NCBI RefSeq assembly: GCF_005239225.2
Contig: NC_133293.1
Location: 8,586,333 to 8,650,332 of the forward strand
Length of the DNA stretch: 64,000 bases
Source: Populus alba
Taxonomy: Eukaryota; Streptophyta; Magnoliopsida; Malpighiales; Salicaceae
Reading direction: 5' to 3'
Below, in pieces: positions 61,100 through 64,000 of the stretch. The position numbers were made by a program, and so were the translations under genes. Every line of letters begins with the position of its first letter. Within the stretch, counting starts at the first letter, position 1. The notes below the pieces were generated by a model. It ran no database searches. It was not told the origin of the DNA and worked only from the letters and a program-made list of their open reading frames with translations.

Positions 61100-63770
61100 A
61101 TTTGCTATGATATATCAACATCTTGGGGCGATTTATGTTTAGCAGGAAGTGGTTAAGTGCTTTTCAGGTTAATTCGGTGTGCATTTTCACTCGGGAAAAT
61201 GCTTTTCAGTTTGGAATAGCTGGTTTGGCGAGGGACTTCAAGTTGAAGATATTTTCTTAGATGATTTGCCATTGTTAGGACTTGGATTCATGAACGGAAG
61301 TCAGCAAAAAAAATACCATTTTGGTGCAAAAAAAAATAAATTATATCTACATGTAGAGGGGTTGGTTGAGAGTAGGTGGTAAGTGAAAAAAACACTCTGA
61401 GACAGGTTGCATTCCTAAAATCACAATATATGTGCACTTTTAATTTAAAAAACAAAGGTTAAAAATACCTTAATAATAATTAAATTTGCTTGAATCCATT
61501 CTTCGGAGGAGGTACTAAGCGTAGAGTTGATAATTTCCTGGTAAATGGTACTGGTTTTTTCACTCCCATCCTTTCTTTTATCTAAGAAAAAAAAATATAT
61601 ATATATATATATATTTAATTTTCTTTCTCTAAAATTAAAAGAAAATTAATTATTCTCTCTATTTTTCACTAACCCTTCCATTTATGAAGGAATACATTAA
61701 GCATCCTTAAAAATCTAAACTCTTAACAATTGCTCTTGTAAAATTTCTTTTTCAATTTTATCCTTTACCAATATAAATGTTATAACAGATATATTTGGAG
61801 TCTCAAAGTTGATTGCTCATACTAAGGAATGTTTTGACCTTCTGTTCTTGCTTCTGTCCCCTTGCAGCTGGCATGGATTTGTGCAAGCCCTAGGCTGAAA
61901 AAAAAAAGGGGGGGGGGAGACACTAGCAAAGTTAATTAAGGGAAATGAAATTCATAATTAACAAACTTAAAATGCACAATTGAACGGGCTGCTATTTTAA
62001 TATTGTAAGGTTACATTATCATCACTTTGAAGTGGGATTCTCATCGTGTGTTGTGCTCACTAAAATTAAGTTGATGATTCATTCATTTGATTTTTTCCAG
62101 CCTTTTTTTTTCATTATTGATTTTTCAGCATATTTTATATATATATTTGTTCGTCTAAAATAAATGTTTAGGAAAAGAAACAAAGTTATGATTATGACAA
62201 CATCTTTAGACTCGGTCAATTGTTAAGTTCTAATATATATGAATTTGATGAGTTGTCATATTCAATTTTTTTGCTCAACCAGGCAAAGTCTAAGCATATA
62301 TATAGGTTTGGAGAGTTGTGAGACTCATTACCCTCAAGTTTAGTCATGCATTGAATGTCCAAATATAAGTGATTCTGACATTAATTTTATCATGCTCTCA
62401 ATTAAACCACATAATTCTATTAATGAGTTATAGATATGAATTACATATATTTTTCTCTTTAGCATATAAATGATATTTTAATATTATTAGAAAAGAACTT
62501 TTAAGTATTTCCCTCCACCAAATGATAAGAATGATCTTTAAAAAAAAATCGGATTTTATAATTTACTGTATATTTATTTTTAGTATCTATTTAAATATTA
62601 TTGTCTTTTCTCTTTTTTTTTATTGTATAATTTAATTGTAAAATCATGTTAAAAAAACTGGCTTCTCCTCCTTTCTTGTAACAATAGCTCCTTTACTCCT
62701 TTACTCCTTTCTTGTAATTAACAATAGTTTATATATATAAGCTTGATAATAAAAATATTTGTTTCTTTTTGTCCACATTTCCCACAATTCTCACTTAGGT
62801 CCTTTCTAATAAAATATTTAGAACCAAATTGATAAAATTCACAAGTATAAGACCCAATTAAAAATAATATACAAGTGAGGGATTGAATTGAGGGTTTCTG
62901 GTTCCTTAATTACAAGTTTATCGTGTAGTCTATGTGCATGTTGCCAAAGTACTAGTTCAAACTGGACCATAGCTCTCAAGCCTCTAACTCTAGCTTGTTC
63001 GGTTATCTAGAAACCCTTCAACAATGCCCTAGTTCTGATCTGAAGAGAGGACAAGAAATATAATGATTATTCAATTAATGAGCTGGCTAGGGCTAGGCAT
63101 TAAATTTTTGCCGGCATTTGACGTGTGATGCTGGGCGTCCATGGCATGTCTCCGTTAAATACTGCCGTGCTAGTTATGATCTTGTGTAGTGCGTTTATCA
63201 TTAGCGTTTGTACGGTTTTATGCGTTTAGAACTTATAATTCTTTTTTATATTTTCATATTGTATTGATACAAAATTGTTAAGAATAAATTAAAACAAAAA
63301 AATTATTTTAATATATATTTTTTAAATAAAAATATTTTAACTAACACATTAGCAGACGAGTTCTTAAACATGATGCCTCTTATAGTTGGAACAGTTCACA
63401 GACAGGTTAAGCAAGGAATTTTTTAACGTGAGTGTTCGGATAATTTATACATTTTTTGATTAATTTTATAAATTTTAAAATTAAAAAATATATAAAGAAA
63501 AACTGGATTTTAGTTCTTCCTAACATGTTGCCAGCCCTGGTGTTCCTGGAAAATAAAGATTCTCTTGCACTGATAGATGCTGCTAATGTAGATAGATTGC
63601 TAAAATTCATTCAGAAAAAACATTAATTTCAAGAAATATAAACTCTTACAAGGATATTCAACTACCAGACCAGGTTTAGCAGACGCAGAAAGAGAGAGAG
63701 ACTGAAAGAACACTCAAGTCTGGCAAACAAACACAGAGGGGGGAGAGAGAGAGAGAGAGAGGGGAGGAAA
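61100..63770. other. Intergenic region without recognised genes
   Basis: AT-rich sequence with a G-run at 61,908-61,917, a TA microsatellite at about 61,594-61,612 and a miniature-element block at about 63,240-63,350. CTCCTTTACTCCTTTACTCCTTTC repeats lie at about 62,689. The 67-codon frame at 61,179-61,382 has no recognisable domain. GA repeats at 63,741-63,761 lie in the probable 5' leader of the next gene. Confidence 0.5.
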
Positions 63771-63772
63771 CA

Positions 63773-63881
63773 ATGCAGAAGAATGGAGAGGGAGTGTGTG
63801 CCACCGGAGGAAGTGGTTGCGTCGGGTCTCAGCTTGTCCGTCTCCTTCTCGACCGTGTTCACGCCGCCGTAAGAAATCTTT
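63773..63881 (+). CDS. First exon of a probable DFR-like reductase (partial)
   Basis: An ATG at 63,773 after a GA-rich leader opens a 36-codon exon ending at a GTACGT donor-like site at 63,882. It carries the dinucleotide-binding motif TGGSGCVGS at residues 11-19, then QLVRLLLDR and HAAVRNL. This matches the N-terminus of extended short-chain dehydrogenases of the dihydroflavonol-4-reductase / vestitone-reductase type, which use NADPH. Family members usually have about three extra residues (Gly-Tyr-Thr type) between the LLLDR and the VHATVKNL strand, and these seem to be missing here as an in-frame 9-bp gap. The rest of the gene lies beyond the window, so it may be real or a pseudogene. Confidence 0.5.
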
Positions 63882-64000
63882 GTACGTTCAAAAAACGAGT
63901 TGTAGTCCAATGTTGTTAGTAGCTGTCGTCCTGCTGTGTTTTGCTAATTTTCGTAGGAATGGTAACAAATCTTATACACGTGAGAGATGCTCATTGGCCC

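Noticed and set aside
1..64000. tRNA or rRNA genes, CRISPR arrays, bacterial operons
   Set aside because: Scanning by eye found no tRNA cloverleaf-type sequence, rRNA or spaced direct repeats of CRISPR type, and the content is plainly plant nuclear.

Overview
This is plant nuclear DNA, almost certainly a woody eudicot. Evidence: spliced genes with GT-AG introns, AT-rich spacers, Ty1/copia and long-LTR retroelements, hAT-type and short AT-rich DNA transposons, and gene families typical of land plants. The repeat style and gene order remind me of poplar/willow (Salicaceae), but that is recognition from memory, not proof. Exon coordinates below come from reading splice sites by eye and checking that the reading phase closes across all exons.

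Left part (1-9,100): a nest of retroelements. A degraded copia element (2,460 to about 8,620) is split by a 3,408-bp non-coding LTR-type insertion (4,565-7,972) with TG...CA ends and a 5-bp target duplication ACTTT. A second copy of part of the same copia integrase (301-714) is bracketed head-to-head by two more copies of that LTR family.

Middle (9,205-40,731, all minus strand): a tandem array of three cyclopropane-fatty-acid synthase (CFAS) genes. The right-most (30,044-40,731) is a 24-exon gene for an 868-aa fusion of an FAD amine-oxidase-like domain with a CFAS methyltransferase domain. The other two (9,205-12,104 and 20,859-26,946) each encode 460 aa from 14 exons. They match exons 11-24 of the long gene exon for exon, begin at the position of its Met413 and end with a four-codon extension. 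Between them lie a copia element that has lost its integrase core (about 14,229-18,382), a broken RRM-protein fragment (19,894-20,352), an LTR inside the first intron of the second short gene, and a 1.73-kb hAT-like element with an 8-bp target duplication (28,015-29,741).

Right part: 41,450-51,300 is gene-free and repeat-rich, with AT-rich miniature elements, a hairpin-bearing element and a 253-bp tandem array. Then come a 5-exon gene for a 1,028-aa DUF810/MUN-domain (UNC-13-like) protein (51,317-55,313, plus), a convergent 4-exon NPF (NRT1/PTR family) transporter gene of 590 aa (56,085-60,619, minus), and at the edge the first exon of a probable dihydroflavonol-reductase-like gene (63,773 onward).

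The three CFAS genes are one paralogous family that may act on the same lipid substrates; the transporter, the MUN protein and the reductase have no visible functional link to them. I found no sign of a wholly new biological system. The most interesting biology is the tandem long/short CFAS array and its domain loss.
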